From NCBI GenBank assembly GCA_022576105.1, contig JACZRM010000120.1, positions 1 to 5,894 on the forward strand: 5,894 nt of DNA. The letters run 5' to 3'. Positions 1 to 5,083 of the stretch are shown piece after piece (positions within the stretch are counted from its first letter, which is position 1; every line of letters begins with the position of its first letter). Below the pieces are notes generated by a model that was not told the DNA's origin, searched no databases, and was given only the letters and a program-made list of their open reading frames with translations. The position numbers were made by a program, and so were the translations under genes. Origin of the DNA: Chloroflexota bacterium. Lineage in GTDB: Bacteria > Chloroflexota > Dehalococcoidia > UBA3495.

Positions 1-93
1 TTCGGTACCTTGTGTTCCAAAAGCCGACCAATAATTTCACCCGCTCATGGTTCGACAGGTCCGACTTGTTCGAGACTCTCGATGATATCGGAG

Positions 94-187
94 CTCACCA
101 CGAGCGGGTTAGTCCGTTCGCGCTGAGCCACTTCGACAAGCTCAGAGCCTGCCCTGAGTTTATCGAAGGGACAGGCCTGTCGAAGGG
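94..187. repeat. REP-like dispersed palindromic element
   Basis: The core is an imperfect inverted repeat: CTTCGACAAGCTCAG at 131-145 faces CTGAGTTTATCGAAG at 154-168, matching at 13 of 15 positions across an 8-base spacer. A third copy of the arm, CCTGTCGAAGGG, follows at 176-187, and ACAGGCCTGT at 171-180 is itself palindromic. The flank beginning CTCACCACGAGCGGGTTAG, continuing to CCGTTCG and CTGAGCC, and the upstream TTCGACAGG near 52-60, have the wording I know from intergenic repeats scattered through many environmental bacterial genomes. It lies in the spacer beyond the end of the minus-strand aldolase gene, a usual place for such elements. It could act as a transcript-stabilising hairpin or be a passive non-autonomous mobile element. 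A short frame through it is a by-product of the repeat, not a gene. Confidence 0.75.
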
Positions 188-238
188 CATCCTAAGATTG
201 TTGCAAAAGTGAGACCTAATCCCGACTATTGGAGCAAA

Positions 239-255
239 GCGCTAAAAAGCAGCGC
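239..255 (-). terminator. Possible weak terminator after the VOC-aldolase pair
   Basis: GCGCT (239-243) and AGCGC (251-255) form a perfect 5-bp stem with a 7-base loop, 24 bp beyond the aldolase stop codon. On the minus-strand transcript the stem is followed by UUUG, so the U-tract is very short. The position fits the end of the operon, but the hairpin is small and could be chance. Confidence 0.3.
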
Positions 256-278
256 GGGATGCCGGTTTACCCCAGTGC

Positions 279-1208
279 CTAAGACCCATCGGACAGGCCC
301 AACTCCTGCAAAATGGCGGGTATTCCTTCCTTTTCCTGCTCGGTCATCGGCCTCAGCGGGCGGCTGACCGTGTCGTGGTCCAAAATCCCCATCAGCTTCA
401 ACGCCGACTTCATGCCGGAGAAGCTGGCCGCGTTGGGTCCGCCTCCCTTGGCCAACTGGGCGACTTTACCGGCGATGATCAATTGGGCGTTGCACTTCTT
501 GACCGTTTCGGCGTCGCCGCGCTCACCGGCCTCCCATCCCTGGGCCGCCGCCTTGGGCGCCAGATTGGCGATGGCCGGGATGACTCCCTGCACGCCCACC
601 GAGCCGGCGGTGGTGACCCGGTACACCGTACCCAGGAATCTCATTAAGGAAATATTCCCTTGTTCGCAGAGGACATTTAGCTCGGCCAGCAGCTCTCCAG
701 CGCCGGAGCTGTCCTTCACGCCGACCACCGCGCCCTCACCGGCCAGGGTGGCGACGGTTCCGGGAGCCACTGCCGTCTTGACGGTTTGGGGAATATTGTA
801 GACCCAGAGGGGCAGGCCGGAGCGGTCGCTGATGTAACGGTAGTGATCCAGCAACTCGTCTTGAGCGTGGGGGTAGTAATAGGGCGGCGTTACCGCCACA
901 CCGTCCAGCCCCATTTCCTGCACATCCAAGGCCATCTGGAGGGATAGCTGAGTGCTGACCCCGGACACATTGCCGATGATGGCGACCCGTCCAGCCACTT
1001 CATCCACCACTGTCTCGATGCTGATCAGCCGCTGCCGATCGGGCAGGGCGGCGAACTCGCCGGTGGTCCCAGATACCCAGATGCCGTGAACGCCGTTGTC
1101 GATCAGGTAATTCACCAGCCGGCGCAGGGACTGGGTATCCACCGTTTCATCAGAGTTCAACGGAGTGAGGATGGGTACGATAACTCCTCTAATATTTTCG
1201 ACTGGCAT
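279..1208 (-). CDS. DHDPS/NAL-family class I aldolase (DapA-like, substrate unknown)
   Basis: This 309-residue protein has the full length of the dihydrodipicolinate synthase/N-acetylneuraminate lyase family, a TIM barrel that condenses pyruvate with an aldehyde, or cleaves such products, through a Lys Schiff base in the cytoplasm. Visible signatures are SGTTGE at residues 46-51 (the substrate-carboxylate loop), YNIP at 137-140 with catalytic Tyr137, and GVKD at 163-166 with Schiff-base Lys165. The position after YNIPQ, where true DapA carries the Arg that binds aspartate semialdehyde (E. coli Arg138), is Thr142. A lysine-biosynthetic role is therefore unlikely; an acid-sugar or hydroxy-oxo-acid aldolase fits better. 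The ATG start is preceded by AGGAG about 12 bases upstream. It lies 40 bp downstream of the VOC gene on the same strand, so the two are probably cotranscribed. Family is secure, substrate is not. Confidence 0.93.
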   Translation of the reverse strand: MPVENIRGVIVPILTPLNSDETVDTQSLRRLVNYLIDNGVHGIWVSGTTGEFAALPDRQRLISIETVVDEVAGRVAIIGNVSGVSTQLSLQMALDVQEMGLDGVAVTPPYYYPHAQDELLDHYRYISDRSGLPLWVYNIPQTVKTAVAPGTVATLAGEGAVVGVKDSSGAGELLAELNVLCEQGNISLMRFLGTVYRVTTAGSVGVQGVIPAIANLAPKAAAQGWEAGERGDAETVKKCNAQLIIAGKVAQLAKGGGPNAASFSGMKSALKLMGILDHDTVSRPLRPMTEQEKEGIPAILQELGLSDGS

Positions 1209-1248
1209 AGATCTGCATTTCTCCTATTATCTTCTGGATTGGTGCTGA

Positions 1249-1638
1249 CTAGGTGGGCCGCTGGATCAGCTCGACGCTGACTTCGTCCGGGGCCACCACA
1301 AAGGCAACCATGGAGCCGGAGGGCATGGTCCAGGGCTCGCAGTTGAACTTGACGCCGTTGTCCTTGAGGCGGGCTGCCAGCCCGGCCAAGTCGTCGGTCT
1401 CAAATCCGAAGTGGTCCAACCCGTAGCGCGGCTCGGTCGTACCAGGCACCGGGTTTTCATTCTCGGCGCGTCCCGAAATAGTCATCAGGTACTGTCCGTT
1501 CAGTTCTAGCTGGATCGACTTGGTGGTGGATAGGGGGCGCTCCGATGTAATCTTGGCGCCGAAATTATCACAATACCATTTGGCAGCGGCATCGGGGTCT
1601 TCGCTGCGGAAATGGAGATGGTTGCATACAATTTTCAC
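1249..1638 (-). CDS. VOC-superfamily (glyoxalase/dioxygenase-like) metalloprotein
   Basis: A 129-residue single-module VOC protein with two beta-alpha-beta-beta-beta repeats. The expected metal ligands are present: His7 in NHLHFRSED, His76 in GLDHFGFE, and Glu123 in VSVELIQR. The position that supplies the first-repeat Glu in glyoxalase I falls near LMTIS (51-55), where no Glu is seen. A three-ligand centre resembling extradiol dioxygenases or epimerases is thus as likely as glyoxalase I. I chose the GTG at 1638 because GGAGG sits 6 bases upstream and the fold begins right there. An in-frame extension to 1794 is open, but it runs through structured intergenic DNA and adds nothing domain-like. 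It is first gene of the minus-strand pair, upstream of the aldolase, and divergent from the oxidoreductase. A role on the same substrate pathway is inferred from position only. Confidence 0.88.
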   Translation of the reverse strand: MKIVCNHLHFRSEDPDAAAKWYCDNFGAKITSERPLSTTKSIQLELNGQYLMTISGRAENENPVPGTTEPRYGLDHFGFETDDLAGLAARLKDNGVKFNCEPWTMPSGSMVAFVVAPDEVSVELIQRPT

Positions 1639-1647
1639 GGCCTGCCT

Positions 1648-1679
1648 CCAATCATAATTGGTAATATGGACCAACCAAT
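1648..1679. promoter_or_regulatory. CCAAT/ATTGG inverted repeats, candidate operator
   Basis: CCAAT (1648-1652) and ATTGG (1657-1661) form a perfect inverted repeat with a 4-base centre. TTGGT (1658-1662) with ACCAA (1670-1674) forms a second one, and another CCAAT lies at 1675-1679. The AT-rich cluster directly abuts the SD of the VOC gene. A minus-strand TATGAT (1656 to 1651), with TTGGTT 16 bases upstream, could be a promoter but would leave almost no leader. A regulator-binding site is plausible, but there is no regulator gene in view to link it to. Confidence 0.3.
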
Positions 1680-1730
1680 AGTCAGGGCTAACCCCGGGGC
1701 TGGTCCGGAACCCTAAGTTTACCCCATTTA

Positions 1731-1792
1731 CCCTAGCAGGGTGAACCAAGGGCTGAGATGCCCTGGCGGGCGAAGCCCCGGCCGCCTCGGCC
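1731..1792. other. Cluster of four consecutive short perfect stem-loops
   Basis: Four perfect hairpins follow one another in 62 bases. The arms are CCCT/AGGG (1731-1734, 1738-1741), AGGGC/GCCCT (1749-1753, 1760-1764), GGGC/GCCC (1768-1771, 1775-1778) and GGCCG/CGGCC (1780-1784, 1788-1792). A self-complementary CCCCGGGG lies just before them at 1692-1699. The region is GC-rich, so single 4-5 bp stems are expected by chance, but an uninterrupted row is less so. It sits between divergent genes and could be a structured leader for either, or a small RNA. No known riboswitch class was recognised. Confidence 0.4.
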
Positions 1793-1818
1793 ATCTGTTC
1801 CCGCAGTCCGTCCCAGGA

Positions 1819-1845
1819 TATAATGCCCGAATAAAAACTGGAGGT
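1819..1845 (+). promoter_or_regulatory. Candidate -10 box and strong SD of the oxidoreductase
   Basis: A perfect TATAAT lies at 1819-1824 and GGAGGT at 1840-1845, five bases before the TTG start at 1851. Transcription beginning about seven bases after the -10 would give a leader of roughly 20 nt ending in the SD, which is a sensible layout. No good -35 hexamer is seen 16-18 bases upstream, so the promoter may need an activator. The SD is what decides the TTG start. Confidence 0.45.
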
Positions 1846-1850
1846 GCATC

Positions 1851-2888
1851 TTGGCTGAAGAAGATATTCGAGTAGGACTTATCGGCGCCGGTGGCAACGT
1901 ACGCAATCGACATATCCCCGGATTTAATAAGGTGGCCGGGCTGGAAATCATCGCAGTGGCCAACCGAAGTCTGCAGTCCAGTCAGAGTGTAGCGGACCAG
2001 TTCAACATTCCCCGGATTTACGGCAGCTGGCAAGAATTGCTGGAAGACGACGAAATAAATGCGGTGTGCATTGGCACCTGGCCCTATATGCACCGCAGCC
2101 TCACCCTGGCCGCGTTGGAAAAAGGCAAGCATGTGCTGACCGAGGCCCGGATGGCCAACACGGCGCAGGAAGCCAGGGACATGCTGGAGGCATCGCGGCG
2201 CAATCCCCACCTGGTCTGCCAGCTGACTCCTACCTCCACAACCTACCAGATTGACCGGGTGCTGCAACGCTTGATCGCTGAAGGGTTCCTGGGGGAGTTA
2301 CTGTCGATTGAGGTACAGGCTCTGCAAAATCGCTTCGCCGACCTGGGCGGTGATCTGCACTGGCGTCACAACTGGGAACTGAGCGGCTACAATACCCTGA
2401 ATATTGGGGCATCCTATGAGTCTTTGATGCGCTGGGTCGGCCGGGGCAAACGGGTCATGGCCATGAGCAAGACCCATGTCCCATTTCGGCGCGACGAGAG
2501 CGGCGCCCTCAAGTCGGTGAGTATCCCAGACCACATAGACATCCTCTACGAATTAGCCAATGGCGCCCAGGTCCACATGAGGATGAGCGCCACCACCGGA
2601 CTGTCCACCGGAAATCAGATCTGGCTTTACGGTACCGAGGGCACCATCCAGGTGGACCAGCAGCAGAACATCTTTGCTGGCAGCCGCGGAGATGCTCAAC
2701 TCTCCCCGGTGCCCAACCCACCGGAGGAACAGGCCTATTACCGAGTAGAGGAAGAGTTCGCCAACGCAATTAGAGGCACCGAGCAGATCACCATGGTCCC
2801 ATTTGAAACCGGGGTTCACTATCTGGAGTGGACTGAAGCCGTCATCCGCAGTGCCCAGACCGGCCAGGCGATGAACCTGCCCTTGTAG
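1851..2888 (+). CDS. Gfo/Idh/MocA-family oxidoreductase with altered catalytic motifs
   Basis: A 345-residue, two-domain NAD(P)-dependent oxidoreductase of normal family length. The N-terminal Rossmann fold starts at residues 7-17 with a GAGG core (12-15) in place of the full GxGxxG. The GKHVLTEARMA stretch (92-102) occupies the place of the usual GKHVxxEKP, so the motif Lys is Ala99. In the C-terminal alpha/beta domain the normal GGGxLxDxGxHxxD stretch reads, from residue 178, SGYNTLNIGASYES: the usual Asp is Asn184 and the usual His is Ser188. All three positions matching the Lys-Asp-His set of B. subtilis inositol dehydrogenase are therefore changed. I recall other family members with EARMA, so this may be a defined subfamily rather than a dead enzyme. 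The TTG start is fixed by GGAGGT five bases upstream. It is divergent from the VOC-aldolase pair and likely acts in the same pathway; the substrate is unknown. Confidence 0.93.
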   Translation: MAEEDIRVGLIGAGGNVRNRHIPGFNKVAGLEIIAVANRSLQSSQSVADQFNIPRIYGSWQELLEDDEINAVCIGTWPYMHRSLTLAALEKGKHVLTEARMANTAQEARDMLEASRRNPHLVCQLTPTSTTYQIDRVLQRLIAEGFLGELLSIEVQALQNRFADLGGDLHWRHNWELSGYNTLNIGASYESLMRWVGRGKRVMAMSKTHVPFRRDESGALKSVSIPDHIDILYELANGAQVHMRMSATTGLSTGNQIWLYGTEGTIQVDQQQNIFAGSRGDAQLSPVPNPPEEQAYYRVEEEFANAIRGTEQITMVPFETGVHYLEWTEAVIRSAQTGQAMNLPL

Positions 2889-3201
2889 CTATAATCTCGC
2901 TGCTGGGTACTCTGGCGCATCCTCAGATTGTCTCACCATTCGCTATTAGTGTCGGGGGCACTCCTGTATGATCAGGACGAGGCGTTTCGCGGAGCGTGTC
3001 ACGCCCGGCGATAACTGTCGTGGCGGTCCCGATGACGTTACCCCCCGGATACAAGTCCCCAAAAGTGAGAATTCTCCGATCCAATTTATCAGCTAGGAGG
3101 ACTCGACCTGAATACCAGCCGCTATCCAGACGGATCGATTGGCGCCGAAATAAACCGACAATCGGCATAGCGTTAAGTCCCTGCTATTTCCAATTTGGGG
3201 T
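2889..3201. other. Gene-poor spacer, nothing recognised
   Basis: About 310 bases follow the oxidoreductase without a gene I can support. Two overlapping antisense frames are open here (minus 3168 to 2923, plus 2996 to 3205), but neither shows a recognisable domain or a convincing SD. They lie opposite each other over most of their length, so at most one can be real. No clear intrinsic terminator with a U-tract was found after the oxidoreductase stop codon. The stretch may be decayed coding sequence. Confidence 0.4.
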
Positions 3202-3231
3202 TTGACGTTCATGGCGCGCCTCAGTTATTAT
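3202..3231 (+). promoter_or_regulatory. Sigma70-type promoter for the AAA ATPase gene
   Basis: TTGACG (3202-3207, 5 of 6 to consensus) and TATTAT (3226-3231, 5 of 6) are separated by 18 bases. The 8-base palindrome GGCGCGCC (3213-3220) lies in the spacer and could be an operator, or chance. Transcription would start near 3238, giving a leader of about 170 nt before the TTG codon at 3408. Confidence 0.6.
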
Positions 3232-3237
3232 CGCTGC

Positions 3238-3407
3238 ACTGCATGTAAGTAAAGTAATTAATGTCATACATAATGCGGTTGTAGTGGGTGAGCAATCAGA
3301 ATATTCCCCTCGAATTGAGCCCGACACCCAATGGTCGGTCAGCAAGCAACCTGGAGATTAGACGAAATCGTAGATTAACGCGGCAACTTGGGTAAACGGA
3401 GATAAAA
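3238..3407 (+). promoter_or_regulatory. Long 5' leader of the AAA gene with alternative pairing
   Basis: The leader contains CACCCA (3325-3330), which can pair with TGGGTG (3285-3290). ACCCAA (3326-3331), largely the same bases, can instead pair with TTGGGT (3388-3393), which ends four bases before the SD GGAG (3398-3401). The two pairings are mutually exclusive. Two tiny frames begin at 3261 and 3331 but lack SD sequences. Regulation through this structure is only a hypothesis; six-base matches can arise by chance. Confidence 0.25.
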
Positions 3408-4736
3408 TTGGTAACTGAATTAACCTACAGTCGTCAAATATTGGCGGCACACAATCAGGCGGCCAACGTGTTCACACCAGGGGCGCCCATCGACGCCATA
3501 GCTCTGTTCCGGGGAAGGGATGCGCAGATTCAAATGCTCCTGGAGGCGGTGAGCCAGATTGGCCAACATGCCATCGTCTACGGCGAAAGGGGAGTTGGCA
3601 AGACATCTTTAATCAGTGTGCTATACGAATTGGTGACCCAATCGGCGCTCACCGGGTTCCACATCGCCCACGTCAACTGCGATGTTGAGGATACATTCGC
3701 TTCTCTCTGGAGAAAGATTTTCCGTGAGATTCAAGTAGATAGCATCGGCAAAGTAACCACCCTGCAGCCAATCTCGTTGGACACGCCCCATTCGTTGGCC
3801 GATCACTTGGGCGACGCCATTTCTCCAGACGACATCCGGCGTCTTTGTTCCCTGGTAGACGGGCAATTAGTGGTAATAATTGACGAATTTGACCAGCTCA
3901 GCGGCAACGTGGAAATAATCAGGTTAGTTGCAAATACGATCAAGACTCTTTCTGATCGCCGAACTCAAGTTACCCTGATCCTGGTCGGTGTGGCCGACAC
4001 GGTTTCCCAGCTGGTCACCGAACACGAGTCGGTGGAACGCAACTTGGTCCAGATTCAGATGCCCAGGATGAGCGACCAAGAGACTGGTTTGATCATTACG
4101 GAGGGACTGGCTGCGCTGGGTTTCACAATAAATGAAGGCGGTTTGGCCTACGTATGCTCACTCTCCCAGGGGCTGCCGGCCTCCGCTCACCGCATTGGTC
4201 TGCAAATGGCTCATCATATGATCGAAACCAACGGCCATTTGGTTGGCAGAGGAGACGTTGACGCCTCGCTGGACCGGGTGATTGACCGCATGCCTCAGTC
4301 GCACTTGATGGATTGGCAAAGCGCGACTGAAGGTTCCCGAAATAAATCATTATTTGAGGCCGTGCTCATTGCCGCGGCTCTGGCGCCAAGGAGTGAGCAA
4401 GGTTGGTTTCAAAGCAACGATATTTTGGAGCCCTTTCGTTCCATCACCGATAATGGGCAATACAAAGCCAATTCTTACAGCCAGCACCTGTACCGGCTGA
4501 CCACTCAACGGGGTACAGTGTTAGAACGGTCTAAATCCGACGGCCACTGGCAGTTCCGCTTCCGCAATCCGTCTTTTCAATCCTACGTCCTGATGAAAGG
4601 TTTAGCTTCAGGTCGTCTCAATGGAACAACGTTGTCCCAGTTCAACCGGAGCGTCCCCGCAGTGAGGCCTGAGCAACAAGATGGTCCCGGGCAGACCTAC
4701 CTTCTTCAGGGATCGCGTCTACCTCGGTACCACTGA
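3408..4736 (+). CDS. AAA+ ATPase, Orc1/Cdc6-like with C-terminal helical/winged region
   Basis: A 442-residue cytoplasmic P-loop ATPase. Walker A is GERGVGKTS at residues 59-67 (Lys65, Thr66) and Walker B is VVIIDEFDQ at 155-163 (Asp159, Glu160). The sensor-1 strand is LILVGVAD (190-197), ESVERN (207-212) holds a candidate arginine finger, and GLPASAHRIG (255-264) resembles the sensor-2 lid helix. The core is preceded by FTPGAPIDA and LFRGRD, typical of stand-alone prokaryotic Cdc6-like ATPases. The region after about 310 is probably a winged-helix domain ending near the FRFRNPSFQSYVLMKGLA stretch (383-400). The last 35-40 residues look unlike a domain and run into the rearranged region, so the native C-terminus may have been replaced. 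The TTG start is supported by GGAG six bases upstream and by a dedicated promoter. There is no partner gene in view and its function is unknown; such ATPases often act as nucleic-acid-linked switches. Confidence 0.88.
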   Translation: MVTELTYSRQILAAHNQAANVFTPGAPIDAIALFRGRDAQIQMLLEAVSQIGQHAIVYGERGVGKTSLISVLYELVTQSALTGFHIAHVNCDVEDTFASLWRKIFREIQVDSIGKVTTLQPISLDTPHSLADHLGDAISPDDIRRLCSLVDGQLVVIIDEFDQLSGNVEIIRLVANTIKTLSDRRTQVTLILVGVADTVSQLVTEHESVERNLVQIQMPRMSDQETGLIITEGLAALGFTINEGGLAYVCSLSQGLPASAHRIGLQMAHHMIETNGHLVGRGDVDASLDRVIDRMPQSHLMDWQSATEGSRNKSLFEAVLIAAALAPRSEQGWFQSNDILEPFRSITDNGQYKANSYSQHLYRLTTQRGTVLERSKSDGHWQFRFRNPSFQSYVLMKGLASGRLNGTTLSQFNRSVPAVRPEQQDGPGQTYLLQGSRLPRYH

Positions 4737-4927
4737 GCGGACGATAGTAATCCTGTACCTCGTCCAATACCCTGTGAGTTGCCAATAGGGGCTATTTGTT
4801 TACCTGCTAAGCCCGTCGTCAGATTGGTGAGACTCGTCCCGTCGGATTCCATGACACATATATCGCTCTGACTGGCATCTATTTTTAGGGCGACCACTGC
4901 ACCGTCCGGCCACACAGCGGGCCACAC
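4706..4927 (-). pseudogene. PD40/TolB-type beta-propeller fragment
   Basis: The minus-strand frame encodes one clear PD40 (WD40-like) blade: VWPDGAVVALK followed by DICVMESDGTSLTNLT, matching the family pattern of WSPDG, a hydrophobic strand, then IYVM-x-DGS and LT. The similarity is confined to about 4808-4927. The rest of the frame to the TGA at 4706 is not propeller-like and overlaps the 3' end of the AAA gene. The fragment begins exactly where the IS3 end is inferred (4928), with no SD or start of its own, so it is a broken gene. Such proteins are usually periplasmic or secreted propellers with many blades; only one survives here. Confidence 0.65.
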
Positions 4928-5076
4928 TGACCTTACCTCTAAAGTTATACCACGGATAATGAGAGTTCGTGCTGTTGGCGGAAGGTCTCAGGAGCCAGGT
5001 AACCCAACGAACTGTGGGGTCGGGCCAAGTTGTAGTCTCTCCGCCAGTCTTCGATCCTCCTCCTTGCCTCCTCCTT
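4928..5076 (-). mobile_element. IS3-family insertion sequence remnant (right end only)
   Basis: The segment holds the C-terminal end of a transposase OrfB and then, just past its stop codon, TGACCTTACCTCTAAAG on the plus strand (4928-4944), which begins with TGA and resembles an IS3-type terminal inverted repeat. The left half of the element, including OrfA and the catalytic DDE core, is missing, so no matching second end or target duplication can be checked. The boundary at 5076 is where protein similarity ends. Confidence 0.55.
4945..5076 (-). pseudogene. IS3-family transposase OrfB, C-terminal remnant
   Basis: The minus-strand frame ends with the hallmark C-terminus of IS3-family OrfB: RRRIEDWRRDYNLARPHSSL, then GYLAPETF, a few residues and a TAA stop at 4945-4947. 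The full protein is usually about 280 residues; only about 43 remain, after the catalytic rve core. The residues before KEEARRRIED do not look like transposase, so the remnant starts near 5076, at an 11-bp tandem repeat that marks the junction with the plus-strand propeller fragment. It cannot be functional. Confidence 0.85.
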
Positions 5077-5083
5077 GCCTCCT
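5056..5083. repeat. 11-bp tandem repeat at the IS/propeller junction
   Basis: The unit CCTCCTCCTTG occurs at 5056-5066 and 5067-5077 without mismatch, and a further CCTCCT follows at 5078-5083, so about 2.5 copies. One copy is natural transposase coding sequence (KEEARRR on the minus strand). The extra copy may come from slippage or from the joining event. The TTG that opens the next plus-strand frame lies inside it. Confidence 0.7.

Noticed and set aside
12..212. 66-codon plus frame
   Set aside because: Its second half is just the translation of the palindromic repeat (SHFDKLRACPEFIEGTGLSK), a well-known kind of spurious protein, and it has no SD.
313..801. 162-codon plus frame opposite the aldolase
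   Set aside because: Shadow of the aldolase gene, which has a full set of family motifs; no independent homology or SD.
1639..1794. N-terminal extension of the VOC gene to 1794
   Set aside because: The frame is open, but GGAGG and the GTG at 1638 start exactly at the VOC fold. The extension runs through hairpins and palindromes and has no domain.
1736..1840. TPP riboswitch suggested by GGCTGAGATGCCC and, further on, ATAATGCCC
   Set aside because: CTGAGAT lies in the loop of a simple hairpin, the ACCTGAT element is absent, and the ATAATGCC-like piece is not flanked by pairing bases. The similarity is superficial.
3261..3378. Two tiny upstream frames in the AAA leader (at 3261 and 3331)
   Set aside because: Seven and fifteen codons without SD sequences; no attenuator-like residue run. 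Cannot be supported as leader peptides.
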